Assembly: GCA_037953625.1 (NCBI GenBank)
Contig: CM075653.1
Span: 95,645,639-95,709,638 of the forward strand
DNA: 64,000 nucleotides
Reading direction: 5' to 3'
Origin: Crotalaria pallida
Lineage: Eukaryota > Streptophyta > Magnoliopsida > Fabales > Fabaceae
Shown: in pieces, positions 37,452 to 48,451 of the stretch
How the letters are laid out: each line of letters opens with the position of its first letter
Position numbering within the stretch: position 1 is the first letter of the stretch
Notes under the pieces: generated by a model
The model's input: the letters and a program-made list of their open reading frames with translations, nothing else
Told to the model about the DNA's origin: nothing
Database searches by the model: none
Made by a program: the position numbers and the translations under genes

Positions 37452-39095
37452 ATGGAATTTTTAAAAGACTACGACTTTGAGCTCCATTACCATCCCGGTA
37501 AGGCTAATGTTGTAGCAGACGCTTTGAGTCGTAAAACGATTTATGCAAGTTCTATGATGATCAAAGAGGCAGCTTTGATTGAAGAGTTTCAGGATTTAAG
37601 TTTGGGGATGCAAGTGGAACCAAGTTATATTAAGTTGGGTATGTTGCAAATTTCTAGCGAATTCTTGGCTCGAATTCGAGAATTGCAACATGAAGATCAG
37701 GAACTATTGGAAAAGAGGGAGCTGATGAAAGGAGGAAAAGATTCGGATTTCTCGGAAGGGTCGGATGGAATTCTTCGTTTTAAAACAAGAATTTGCATAC
37801 CGAAAAACTCGGAGATTAGGAGGCTGATTTTGGATGAGGCACATAAAAGTCAGATGAGCATGCACCCCGGATCGACAAAGATGTACCGAGATTTGAAAAG
37901 CATGTTTTGATGGTCGGGCCTTAAGAAGGACGTTGCGGATTATGTAGCGTCATGTTTCGTTTGTCAAAAAGTTAAGGTGGAACATCAGAAACCGGGAGGA
38001 ATGTTGCAACCCCTGGATATTCCACTATGGAAATGAGATAGTATTTCCATGGATTTTGTGACTGGACTGCCAAAGACAGTTTCAAACCATGATGCAATAT
38101 GGGTAATTGTGGACCGTCTTACTAAGTCGGCGCATTTCATTCCGGTGAATATGCGCTATTCTATGGAAAATCTTACCCAACTTTATATTCGGGAAGTGGT
38201 ACGATTGCATGGAGTGCCATCTAGTATTATTTCGGATCGTGATCCGAGGTTCATGTCTAGATTTTGGTCAAGCCTGCATCAAGCTCTGGGGACGAGGCTT
38301 AAGATGAGTTCAGCATATCACCCTCAGACAGATGGACAAACCGAAAGGACCATTCAAACTTTGGAAGATATTTTGCGAGCGTGTGTGTTGGATGAACGAG
38401 GAAGTTGGGATCAGATTTTACCACTCGCAGAATTCACATACAACAATGGATATCATGCAAGTATCGGTATGGCACCGTTTGAGGCATTGTATGGGAGAAA
38501 ATGCCAAACCCCGCTATGTTGGTTTCAAGTGGGGGAGAATTTACATCTTGGTCCAGATGTGGTGCAACAGACAACCGAAAAGATCAGAATGATTCAAGAA
38601 AGGATCAAGGCTGCTGATAGTCGTCAGAAAAGTTATGCTGATCAAAGAAGAAGACCTTTAGAATTTGCAGAAGGTGACCATGTATTTCTCAGGATCGTAC
38701 CGTTGAAGGGTGTGAGTAGAGCATTGAAACCTCAGAAACTTTCACCAAAGTTTATAGGTCCCTACCAAATCCTTAAGCGAATAGGACCGGTAGCTTATCA
38801 AATAGCTCTTTCACCATCTTTAGCCAATCTGCACAATGTTTTTCATGTATCTCAATTGAAAAAGTTCGTGCATGATCCAACCGCGATCCTTCAGATCCGT
38901 CCAGATGACTTAACCTTACGAGAAAACCTAATCTTTAAGGCTGGCCCAGTTAAGGTTGAAGATAGGAGAACCAAACAGCTTAGAGGAAAGGAAATTCCGT
39001 TAGTCAAAGTCATATGGCAAAGTGGAAATGTGTATGAAACGACTTGGGAGTTAGAGGATCGAATGCGTAAGGATTATCCTGAGTTATTTTTGTAA
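37452..39095 (+). pseudogene. TEK-A integrase with chromodomain-like C-terminus
   Basis: The linker ADALSRK is followed by an HHCC zinc-binding region (about 37845-37975, HKSQMSMHPGSTKMYRDL then CFVCQK). The integrase core (38049 onward) has DFVTGLPK, SDRDPRF and the HPQTDGQTERTIQTLED segment with the catalytic Glu. The GPY/F-type module FIGPYQILKRIGPVAYQI is followed by a C-terminal LVKVIWQSGN...TWELED stretch typical of chromodomain-bearing Tekay integrases. Stops at 37908-37910 and 38035-38037 are both TGG to TGA; the core and C-terminus are open for 348 codons from 38049. Chromodomain integrases are thought to target heterochromatin. Confidence 0.88.
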
Positions 39096-39123
39096 ATTGA
39101 ATTTCGGGGACGAAATTCCTATT

Positions 39124-39137
39124 AAGTGGGGGAGTAG
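39124..39137 (+). other. Polypurine tract of TEK-A
   Basis: AAGTGGGGGAGTAG directly before the 3' LTR; same as in TEK-C. Confidence 0.9.
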
Positions 39138-41343
39138 TGTAACACCCCAAATTTTCATCCCCTGATGTAATGAAAATTTTGATTATGAAAGGTTATTTCA
39201 TAATTATTTTCTAATTACTTTATAATTAATTTAGATTAATTATGTGTAGTATGGGTGCTCATAGGAAGTGGAAAATATTTTGATAAAAATATTTTATGTA
39301 AAAATAAAGTTTTTACATATTAACCCTGAATGAGGACCTAGAAACAATATTAGAAAAGTCTTGGAGGGAAGGGCATTAAAATAAATATTTTTGAAAATTG
39401 ACAAGAATACTCGAGTATTCCTGGAAACACTCGAGTAATCGAGTCAGTGGAGAACTCGTTAGTGCGTTTGATGAGTCAACACACAACGATTCTTCATGGT
39501 TGACACGAAAACACACCCAGGACACGTTACTGGGCATCGTGGCGAGCTGCATGATCATTAGAAGTGTCTATATAAGCTCAGGGTTGAAGGAAATGGAGGA
39601 TTTTTGGTCGAATTTCTCTGGAAACATCAATTTAGGGTTCCTAATTTAGGGTCTTGATTTCTCGAGCGTTGTTGAGATTTGAATTGAGAGTAATACACCA
39701 TTGTAAAGCTCACATCTCGAGCTTTACAAAGATATATAGATTGAGAGCTAAGAGTTCGTGTAGAAGAAGAATTGGAGCCCGAAAGATTGGAGGTTTTGCT
39801 GTCAAAACTCTAAAACTGAGGTCTGGAGCTGACTTCAAGCTTGAATTTTGGTAAGCTCACGAACCCTATGAACCTCAAATTCGTTCATAGCTCTAGTTTA
39901 TGTTGCAGAGAACCAATCTTAACCATTTTCCCCAATTTCTAAAACGTTTTTGCATGTCAAATTCTCTGGTCTTGGTGCCCTGTTCAACTGTGGCTGCATG
40001 CAAAGGGTTTTGGGGGTTAGAGTGTTCCAGCCAATTTCTCTGCAAATTCCCTGTTGACTCATGACTTAGAGGTAAGGGTGAATCTTTTAATTCACTAGAA
40101 TAAGTTTAAATCATGTGACTTTAGGTTGAGAGTCAACAAAAGACTCTATGGGCATAGTTGGAATTAGGTTTGAGGCTTGGAGGCCTTTTTGGATTCAAGC
40201 ATTGGTTTGGACAAGTTTGTTAGGTTACATGCAAGCTGTACCAAAGCTGTAATTGAGAAAAATGTGCCTAGAATTGAATTTGGTATGTTGAGTTGTGGAA
40301 AAATGAATTTTATGCATAATCGTTGAAATTCCATGATTCAGTGTTAAATGTTGTTAATTCTATATTGGAACATGTTTAAAATATGTAATATAAGCTATGT
40401 TGATCATTGGTTTGGGTTGGAATTGACTATAGTTGGAAATGGTATGTTAAAACTCAATTTGCAGTGTTGTCTGTCTGCAAATACTCGAGTATTTGGGATG
40501 ATACTCGAGTATTTCGACTATTTTGGAAAAGTTGAATTTCTGGAAACTCAAGAACACTCGTGTACTCATGAAGAACACTCGAGTATTTTGATGAATTTAA
40601 AAATGTATTTCTGGGAAAATAAAGAACACTCGAGTCTCATGAAGAATACTCGAGTATTTTAATGAATTTTTAAAATGAAGTTCTGAAAACAAAGAACACT
40701 CGAGTCTCATGAAGAATACTCGAGTATTTTGATGAATCTGTGAAACACTCGAGTCTTGGAAAGTTCACTCGAGTCTTTTGGACCAAGGACAAAAAAGTAA
40801 TTTTCTGTTAACATACCTAAAGTAATGTCAATTAAGATCAACTATGCTTATGGGAAGGAATCAGGTTCCAATAAAAGAACGGGGAAATTATTAACAACAT
40901 TGTAATTCACTGATGGAATAATATTGGATGCACATGATAAGATTATTGGTTAATCTTAATGGATGAGTTTTATGTGCATACATGCATGGAGAAAGGAGAT
41001 GGACAATTAATTCGGTGGATACTGGCTCGATGACACATTTTGGTAATGTGGGCATCATTTGGGAATGTTGTTACGTCTTGGTGACGTTGTGTGCACACTA
41101 TCCGAGCAGTTCCACAATACATGTTGGTCATGTATGCGAATTACTGGATTGAACGTTCAATGGACAATGGAAATGGGAGACATGCATCATGACACATGAG
41201 GAATGAAATTATCATAAATGAATCATACTTGTTCATTTGCATATGCATATGGATACTTGGAACTTGCAATTGTTACTTGCTTTATTTATTCTTATTCGAT
41301 TATGTGGATTATATTGCTTACCCCTTTATGCCCATTATAGGTG

Positions 41344-41829
41344 ATGGCACGCTATCTAGCTTGCATCGAGTTGCGCCCACTCCCTAGTGGAGTGTGGTAC
41401 TACAAGGACCACAAAGCCACGTTTGAGGGTGAGGTAGAGGTGACTCTATATCACCCTAACCCTTTGGCTCGTGTCCGTCCTCGTAGGTTTCGCATCCCTA
41501 TTATCTATACTTTTCATGTACCCCCTTTTTGTACCTATCATGGAACACCCCCGACTCGACCAGCTCGTCGCTTTCATTCCTTTCGTTTTAGAGCTGCTAC
41601 TAGATCTCACCCCTCTGCTTCTCGAGTGATCCGTGAGGAGACTTCTATACCTAGTCCGATGAGTCCGGTTCATGGGACTCCTTCAGCTGACCCAGTGCCC
41701 AGTGGTAGGGCACCCACTCAGTCGGACGAGGTAGAGGAGGATCCTGAGGAGGCTGAGAGTGAGGGCGAGCCAGTCGAGCACTCCACTGGGAGCCAGTGGG
41801 GAGTTGGGGATCCACCAGGTGGTGCATAG
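41344..41829 (+). CDS. Unrecognised ORF inside TEK-A 3' LTR (161 aa from the ATG)
   Basis: Open from ATG at 41344 to TAG at 41827-41829. I do not recognise the family. The N-terminal half looks globular and aromatic/basic (RPLPSGVWYYKDHKATFEG...); the C-terminal half is Ser/Pro-rich then acidic (DEVEEDPEEAESEGEPVEH). A pyrimidine-rich CTTACCCCTTTATGCCCATTATAG ending lies immediately upstream, looking like a splice acceptor. The sibling ORF in the 5' LTR has three stops. It may be a captured host fragment, an LTR-encoded peptide or chance; expression is unknown. Confidence 0.35.
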   Translation: MARYLACIELRPLPSGVWYYKDHKATFEGEVEVTLYHPNPLARVRPRRFRIPIIYTFHVPPFCTYHGTPPTRPARRFHSFRFRAATRSHPSASRVIREETSIPSPMSPVHGTPSADPVPSGRAPTQSDEVEEDPEEAESEGEPVEHSTGSQWGVGDPPGGA

Positions 41830-42087
41830 TATAGATGATTAGGATGTGGGACAGGTGGAGCAGCTGCTGGAGACTCTGGAGACAATGCTATGGAGGAGGA
41901 TCACTGGACCACTGCTGGGATTTTCATGTTTTGCTCTCTATATATATTGTACATATTTTTGAGAGATCTCAGTGAGGTGGTCTTTTCTTTTGGCTTTATA
42001 TTATGGACTTGTATTTTATAAACTCTTGCTACCTCGACTTGACTTTGATGTATGTTGGTACTATTATATTATGACATGTATGGTGAT

Positions 42088-42090
<3 letters not shown>

Positions 42091-42127
<37 letters not shown>
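42091..42127 (+). repeat. (TA)n microsatellite in TEK-A 3' LTR
   Basis: About 18 TA units against about 8 at 34273-34289 in the 5' LTR; the copies have changed in length since insertion. Confidence 0.9.
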
Positions 42128-42129
<2 letters not shown>

Positions 42130-42387
42130 TTATATAAATGGCATGAAACGTGAATTATCAAGTCAAGGTCCCTATTTTCCGCTTACTCTGATAATTGTGA
42201 TTTTAGTACTGAGTTGGGAAGTTTTTAATAGTCGTAATGAAAACCCAACTTATGAAAGAAAGGATTATTTTCACCAATTGTTTCATAATAAAAATTTTTA
42301 TTACTTCTATACTTACGCAAGTCCATATACTCTATTCAATAAACAATAGATAAACTTTATTTTATAATATAGTAGAGAGGGTATGAC

Positions 42388-44188
42388 ACATAGAATCAAC
42401 TCAATAGTTCATGGAAATCACTTATTCATCAAGTAAACTTAGGAAAATCTTAACCCTTTTCATTCACACCTACAAACCGTGATTATCACAATAAAATCAC
42501 AACATCACAAAATTTTATATTCATCATTAAACTTCAAGATCATGACATGCAAAAGATCAAGCAAAAAAAGATCAAGCTTTCATTCACAACAACATCAAAC
42601 CGTGACAAACATAAAGGAAAATCATCAAGAAAAGTCCGATCATTTCAAAAGATCTTTACATTATTAATTCAAACATCAAATACATCATAGATCAAGCATA
42701 GATCTTGGCATGCATGAAGTCAAAACACTAGATCCTTGAAAAAATCTTTTATGAAAACTCAAGAATTAAATTCTTTTCAAAAACCATTTAAGAAATTAAA
42801 AGGAAAACTTAAGATCAGGAGATAAAATACTTTCTTTAGCAAAGATTCAAGATCAAGTTCAAAGATCAACATGCATGTAAAGGAAATTACTAGATCTAAC
42901 ATAAAAACAAACATGCATCAACACTTTTTCAAACAAAATCAAGCTTTAGAAGAAGATCATGGAAAACGAAAATAAATCAAGGAAAATAGTTTTAAGCTTT
43001 TAAGAAATCATAAAATGAAATGCTTACTTAATTAGAATTTCAAAATCAAGTCCAATTCTTAGTGGTGATCTTTGGTTTTCTCTCCTAATCCTCACGGCTC
43101 ACTCACTCCTCTCTCTAAGTCCATGGTTTCTCCTTCTCTTCTTCACTAACTTGGTTGGTCTTGCTTAGGTTGTGAAGAGTTTGGTGTTGAGGTTTGGTTC
43201 TTCTTCTTCTCTCTTCTAATTCGGCCACTCTCTTTCTTTCTCTCTCACCAAGATCTTGATGTAGCTCTTTAGTGTTGTGTTTTGGGTTGGAATGGGAAGT
43301 GAAGGAAATGAAGGATTGAAAATGAACTCACTCTCTCTCTCATACGGTTTTGGCCCCTTTTCTTTTATGTTTCTCCACTTTCTCTTATTTGCCATCAAGG
43401 GCTTGCATGGGGGGCTTAGGTGCAATTTCTTGGCCTTGGTTTTCTTCCCACGGCTCCTTCCATTTTCCTTCTTATTTCTTCACTTTTTCCATCCTTAGGT
43501 CATGCTTAGGTCATGTAGATGAGGTCATGTTTTTGACTTTTGGGCCATGCAACTTGGTGACCAAGTAAATGAACTTGGTGGCCAAGCTATGCGCCTAGGT
43601 ATTCGGCCATTAGAGTATTAGGGTAGATTAGGTTAGCTTAATTAGGTTTAAGGCACTAATTAGGGTCTAATCGTGATTAGGGTAGGATTAAGAAAATTAA
43701 TTTAGGCTTAGTCCACTAATCCTTAGAGATTAGGGCTTAATCAAGGATTAAGGTACTAATCATAAACTTAATCTTTTCTAACAGGTTTATGGAAAACTAA
43801 TTCTAGGTTAGCTCACTAACCTTGAGGATTTAGGGTTTTAGAGAGTGATTAAGTTCTTAATCAAGGATTAAGAACTCGATTAGGGTTTAACCAAAGATCA
43901 AAGATGCTAATTAGGGTTTTGAGGAATTATTCTAGATCAAGATGATTTGGACATTGATTTCTTAGAGTGAAAACGATTTTCCATCTTGAAGTCATATGCA
44001 TGAACAAATTCTTAATTAAAACCTTAAGCAATCAAACACAAAATCACAACACAAGTAAATTAAATTCCAAGCATAAAACTCATTATGAAATCAAAACTCT
44101 TTTTAAATTAATTCTTAAATCAATTAGGTTAAAATAATTTCTTGATTAGGGACTTATAGAAGAAGTGAGTCAAAAGGCAGATGTTACA
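42388..44188 (-). repeat. TEK-B 3' LTR, proximal part
   Basis: It begins (minus strand) TGTAACATCTGCC at 44188 right after the polypurine tract. From 44058 down to 42388 it repeats 31400-29733 with few differences. TEK-A joins at 42387. AT-rich, no gene; the ORF around 43216-43498 is chance. Confidence 0.85.
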
Positions 44189-45298
44189 TCCTCCCCAACA
44201 TAGAAATTTCTCGTCCTCGAGAAATGGCGTACCTGTTTTAAACAAATGAGGGTACGAATCCCTCATGCTACTCTCATGCTCCCAAGTAGCATTATCGCCA
44301 TTCACAGAATCCCAGATAACCTTAACTAGAGGAATATCCTTCCCTCGAAGAGTCTTTACACTTCGACCGTCTATCCTTAAGGGTAAGATCTCGTACGTTA
44401 GATTCTCCTTGAGTTGTATAGAATCGGGTTCGATGATGTGAGAAGAATCACCAATGTATTTTCTAAGTTGTGACACATGAAAGACATTGTGTAGATTGGA
44501 AAACATTGGGGGTAAAGCAATTTCATAAGCTACTGGTCCTACACGTTTCAGGATTTGGTAAGGTCCTATAAATCTTGGGGTAAGTTTTCGGGTTTTAAGA
44601 ACTCTGCCAATCCCAGTAGTTGGTACTACTCGCATGAATACATGGTCGCCTTCGTTAAACTCGATAGGAGTCCTTCTCTGATCATAGTAGCTTTTCTGCC
44701 GGCCTTGAGCACTTCTCATCTTTTCCTTAATCATTTTGATCTTTTCTGTTGTTTGTTGAACCATTTCTGGACCTAGAATGAGATTTTCCCCAGTTTCAAA
44801 CCAACATAACGGCGTTCTGCACTTCCTTCCATACAAAGCCTCATAAGGAGCCATCCCTATGCTCGAGTGATAACTGTTGTTGTACGTGAATTCAATCAGT
44901 GGCAGAAGAGTATCCCATTCTCCTGTTTGTTCCAAAACACAAGCTCTAAGAAGATCCTCTAGTGATTGAATGGTCCTTTCTGATTGTCCGTCCGTCTGAG
45001 GATGATAAGCCGAACTCAACTAGAATCTCGTCCCAAGTGCAGCATGTAGACTGTTCCAAAACTTCGAAATAAATCTTGGATCTATGTCTGATATGATGTT
45101 TGTTGGTACTCCATGAAGTCTCACTATCTCATTGACATACATGGGTGCCAGTTTCTCCAATCGGTACTTCACATTGATAGGTAGGAAATGAGCGCTTTTG
45201 GTTAATCGGTCCACAACTACCCAAATAGCGTCAAATCCTCTTCGGGTCTTAGGTAAAGCAGTTACAAAATCCATATGGAAATACTGTCCCATTTCCAA
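44129..45298 (-). pseudogene. TEK-B integrase core and chromodomain-like C-terminus
   Basis: Integrase core from 45298: DFVTALPKTRRG, IISDIDPRF, then a stop at 45022-45020 where the family has a Lys-type codon, then SSAYHPQTDGQSERTIQSLED carrying the catalytic Glu. The C-terminus has FIGPYQILKRVGPVAYEI and LVKVIWDSVNGDNATWEHE, a chromodomain-like tail. The frame then reads through the polypurine tract and ends at 44129 inside the LTR. A 2-bp gain near 45274 shifts it from the zinc-binding part. Dead copy of a chromatin-directed integrase. Confidence 0.85.
44189..44198 (-). other. Polypurine tract of TEK-B
   Basis: Minus-strand TTGGGGAGGA abuts the 3' LTR; upstream context CGAGGACGAGAAATTTC parallels LARD-1 (CGGGGACGAGAAATCC). 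Confidence 0.88.
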
Positions 45299-45659
45299 CT
45301 TGGAATTTCCAATGGTTGTAACACTCCGCCGGGTTTCTTGTGTTCAATCTTAGCTTTCTGACACACCAAACACCTTGACACAAACTTCGCTACTTCTCTT
45401 TTCATACCAGGCCACCAAAACATATTCTTCAACTCTTGGTACATTTTGGTCGCTCCCGGATGAATACTCAGCTTACCCTTATGAGCTTCTTCTAGAATCA
45501 TTTCCCTTAATTCCTTGTCTTGCGGTACACAAATCCGATCCTTATATCTTAATACTCCATCAGTTCCTACTTGAAACTCAGTCTCTTTCCCCTCCGAAAC
45601 CAACTGCTCCTTTGCTTGTAACTCTGGGTCGTTCGATTGACCCTCCTGTAGGATTCTCA
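45262..45659 (-). pseudogene. TEK-B RNase H-integrase linker and zinc-binding domain
   Basis: About 132 codons with the HHCC region (HKGKLSIHPGATKMYQEL, then CLVCQKAKIEHKKPGG). The upstream end is the insertion point of the Copia-like LTR at 45660-47187. The downstream end shifts frame at a 2-bp gain near 45274 within the first integrase-core strand. Confidence 0.85.
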
Positions 45660-47187
45660 TGTTTTGATGCTAACAATCTCTCTCCAAGCAACAACATTGG
45701 CAACAAGCAAGCTACACCACATGAAGATTAGAATTAGGATTTTTATTAATTCTATTTCAATGTAATCTTTATTTTTATGCAATGCATCTCATTGGTGTGG
45801 GTAGCTTAGGTGATTTTAAGAATATTTAAATAATGTTTGATTAAGAGTGAAGATACTTTAAATCTTGATTAAATAGCTCTATTAATAGTTTTGTGAAAAT
45901 CCTTTTAGAAAAACCTTGTTTTTATTCAGATTCTGATCAGTTTACTCGAGTAATGAGTATTGGGTCACTCGAGTAATTTATGTCATGACAGGTTAATCGA
46001 GTAATGGTTTACACATCACTCGAGTAACTTAATCTGACATGTTTTAATCGAGTGAAGTTATATGGTTTACTCGAGTAATTCAATCAGTGTTTGAAAAATT
46101 TTAAAAGGACATAATTTTCTCTTTCACAAGATATACACATTCATTCTTACAATTTTATATACACTTTCAAAAGCAATTCAAGAGCTATTTTTACATCTTT
46201 CAAGAGCTATCAAGATTCAACAAAGAACTTTTCATTCTTCACTCTATTTCTCTCATTGTTCAAATATTCTTGAGATCATAATTTTTGTTCTTAGTGGTTG
46301 TTGAAGATTTGCAATTTGTGATTGCATCATTGAAGTTTCAACACAAGTGAAGAATCTCACAAGGAAGACTTTGAGGATCAAATCAAAGCAAGAAAAGAGG
46401 ATTGGTTGGAAGCATCTTCAATCAATTAGCAAGGAAATCTAGAATTCTCAAAAGGGGTAGATTAAATCAAAGTGTTTGGTACACACTTTGAGTTGGGTTT
46501 TAAGATAGGAGAACTAAGAATCTAGTTGCATCTTAAAACATTGTAAAATCTACATTTGAAGATTTCTAGTGAAGAATCTCTCTTGATTCAAGAGGGGACT
46601 GGAGTAGCTTTCAAGTGGGTGAAAGTGAACCAGGATAAATCCTTGTGTCTCTTTTATTTTCATTCCTTGTATTGCATTAATTCATTAACAATTGCATTTT
46701 TAGGTTAGAATTGGGGTTTTATTAATTCTACTCAATTGATCTAAAATTGCATGTTAATATTACTTGAAATTGTTCATATTAATCATTCATAATTTGTTGA
46801 ATCATCATAGCATTGTTATTCTTGAAGAACTCCATTGAAAACTGAGTTTTAATTGAATTTTACCCAGTTTACTCGAGTAAAGTTCTTGTCACTCGAGTAA
46901 TCTGCTTTCAGTTTATGAACAATACTCGAGTAGGTTTTCTGTTACTCGAGTGATTTAAAAATAGCTTTCGTAATACTCGAGTGATTTGCTGAATACTCGA
47001 GTGAAATTATTTTTGCTTGCGTATTACTCGAGTGAAGTCTTGAGTTACTCGAGTAATCTGACTTGAATTTTTAAGAAAATTTATTTTCATAAAATCATTC
47101 TCTTAGGTGGACGAAAAATCTGTAATAAGGCTTCAATATTCTATTCACCCCCCCTCTAGACTATATTGAGCCGCTTGTTGGTTTCCA
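45660..47187 (+). mobile_element. Copia-like solo LTR or unclassified repeat inserted in TEK-B pol
   Basis: Interrupts TEK-B pol between 47188 and 45659. Starts TGTTTTGATGCTAACAA; ends CACCCCCCCTCTAG...GGTTTCCA, the same ending as at 350. Internal wording (GGGGACTGGAGTAGC, GAACCAGGATAAATCC, CTTGTGTC) is familiar from SIRE/Maximus-type Copia LTRs. It carries about 15 CTCGAG palindromes. No coding domain. Only TCA (45657-45659, 47188-47190) is shared at the flanks, short of the usual 5 bp, so boundaries or mechanism are uncertain. Confidence 0.6.
45944..47060 (+). promoter_or_regulatory. CTCGAG-rich palindrome clusters in Copia-like LTR
   Basis: Two clusters (about 45944-46082 and 46868-47060) with roughly 15 ACTCGAGT, ATCGAGT or ACTCGAGTAA-type sites. 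The octamer is the one in the TEK-A LTR, though the sequences around it differ. A transcription-factor site or structural role is inference. Confidence 0.5.
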
Positions 47188-48451
47188 TCACCTCCTTGAC
47201 TTGTTCCCTAAACTCATTCGATACGACCAACATCCCCAAAGTCATACTTCGTGGATTCATCCTGACTTCCAAATTCATATCTCTGAATTTCTCGATTAAC
47301 TCCATCTCTTTCACCATCATTGCAGACACATGAAGAGATTTCCTACTTAAAGCGTCTGCTACAATGTTCGCTTTCCCCGGATGGTACTGCAGCTCGAAGT
47401 CATAATCCTTCAAAAATTCCATCCATCGCCTTTGCCTCATATTCAACTCCTTTTGATCAAAGAGGTACTTAAGGCTCGTATGATCGCTGAATACCTCGAT
47501 CCTTGCTCCGTGGAGATGATGTCGCCATATCTTTAGAGCAAAAACCACTGCAGCTAACTCCAAGTCGTGAGTTGGGTAATTTCGCTCGTGAACTTTCAGT
47601 TGTCTAGAGGCGTAAGCTACAACTTTTCGCTCTTGCATCAGAACACATCCCAAGCCTTGCTTCGATGCATCACAGTAAACACTGAAACTCTTCTCCAGGT
47701 CAGGCAAAACAAGCACTGGGGGTGTAGTTAGTCTCTTCTTTAACCCCTGAAAACTTTCTTCGCACTTCATAGTCCACACAAACGGCTGTCCCTTCCTGGT
47801 TAACTTTGTCATTGGCAAGGATAATCTTGAAAATCCTTCGATAAAACGCCTATAGTATCCTGCCAAACCGAGAAAACTTCGAATTTCCGTCACCGTCGTT
47901 GGCACTTTCCAGTCCAATACCGCCTTTACTTTGGTCGGATCCACTGCTATTCCTTCCTTCGAGATTACGTGACCCAAGAAATTCACTTCTTCCAACCAAA
48001 ATTCGCATTTCGAGAGCTTCGCGTACAACTGCTTTTCCTTCAAAATCTGCAGAACTATCCTCAAATGTTCCTTGTGTTCCTCCTCGTTCTTGGAATAAAT
48101 GAGGATATCGTCTATGAATACTACCACGAACGAATCCAAGTAGGGTTGAAAGATTCTGTTCATGTAATCCATAAACACTGCAGGAGCGTTAGTCACTCCA
48201 AAAGGCATGACTAAGTACTCGAAATTCCCATATCGGGTCCTAAAAGCAGTCTTCGGAATGTCATCTTCCTTTACTCGAATCTGGTGATATCCTGATCGAT
48301 GATCGATCTTTGAAAACACCGCAGCTCCCCTCAACTGATCCATCAAATCATCTATCTTGGGCAGAGGGTACTTGTTTTTGATCGTCACCTTATTCAACTG
48401 GCGGTAGTCAACACATAACCTCATACTGCCGTCCTTCTTCTTAACTAGCAA
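47188..48451 (-). pseudogene. pol: TEK-B reverse transcriptase and RNase H
   Basis: Open for over 420 codons on the minus strand. RT: KKKDGSMRLCVDYRQLNK, SGYHQIRVKEDDIPKTAFRT, catalytic FIDDILIYSK at about residue 113. RNase H: VYCDASKQGLGCVLMQ, ELAAVVFALKIWRHH, VFSDHTSLKYLF, ADALSRK. It is out of frame with gag-protease because of a 1-bp loss near 48468, and ends by running into the LTR-like insertion. All catalytic motifs seem preserved, so the coding decay is modest. Confidence 0.9.

Larger units (their letters stand above)
31398..42387 (+). mobile_element. TEK-A: + strand Tekay-type chromovirus inserted in TEK-B 3' LTR
   Basis: 5' LTR 31398-34550 (first ~74 bases missing), primer site 34557-34568, gag-pol 34757-39095 with many stops, polypurine tract 39124-39137, complete 3' LTR 39138-42387. 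The domain order gag, zinc knuckle, protease, RT, RNase H, integrase, chromodomain-like tail fits the Tekay/Del chromovirus lineage. The left junction is not a normal LTR end. The right junction TATGACA-CATAG abuts TEK-B LTR at the equivalent of 29733, while the left abuts 31400, so flanking TEK-B sequence is duplicated. Confidence 0.92.
39138..42387 (+). repeat. TEK-A 3' LTR (3250 bp, complete)
   Basis: It starts TGTAACACCCCAAATTTTC and ends GGGTATGACA; the next bases are TEK-B LTR. Nearly identical to the 5' LTR. The main length difference is the (TA)n tract at 42091-42127 (17 bases in the 5' copy). Carries the ACTCGAGT array, the hairpins and an intact LTR ORF. Confidence 0.92.

Noticed and set aside
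34557..39137. Endogenous caulimovirus (same initiator-Met primer motif)
   Set aside because: LTRs, integrase and gypsy domain order are present; no movement protein or caulimovirus coat motif.
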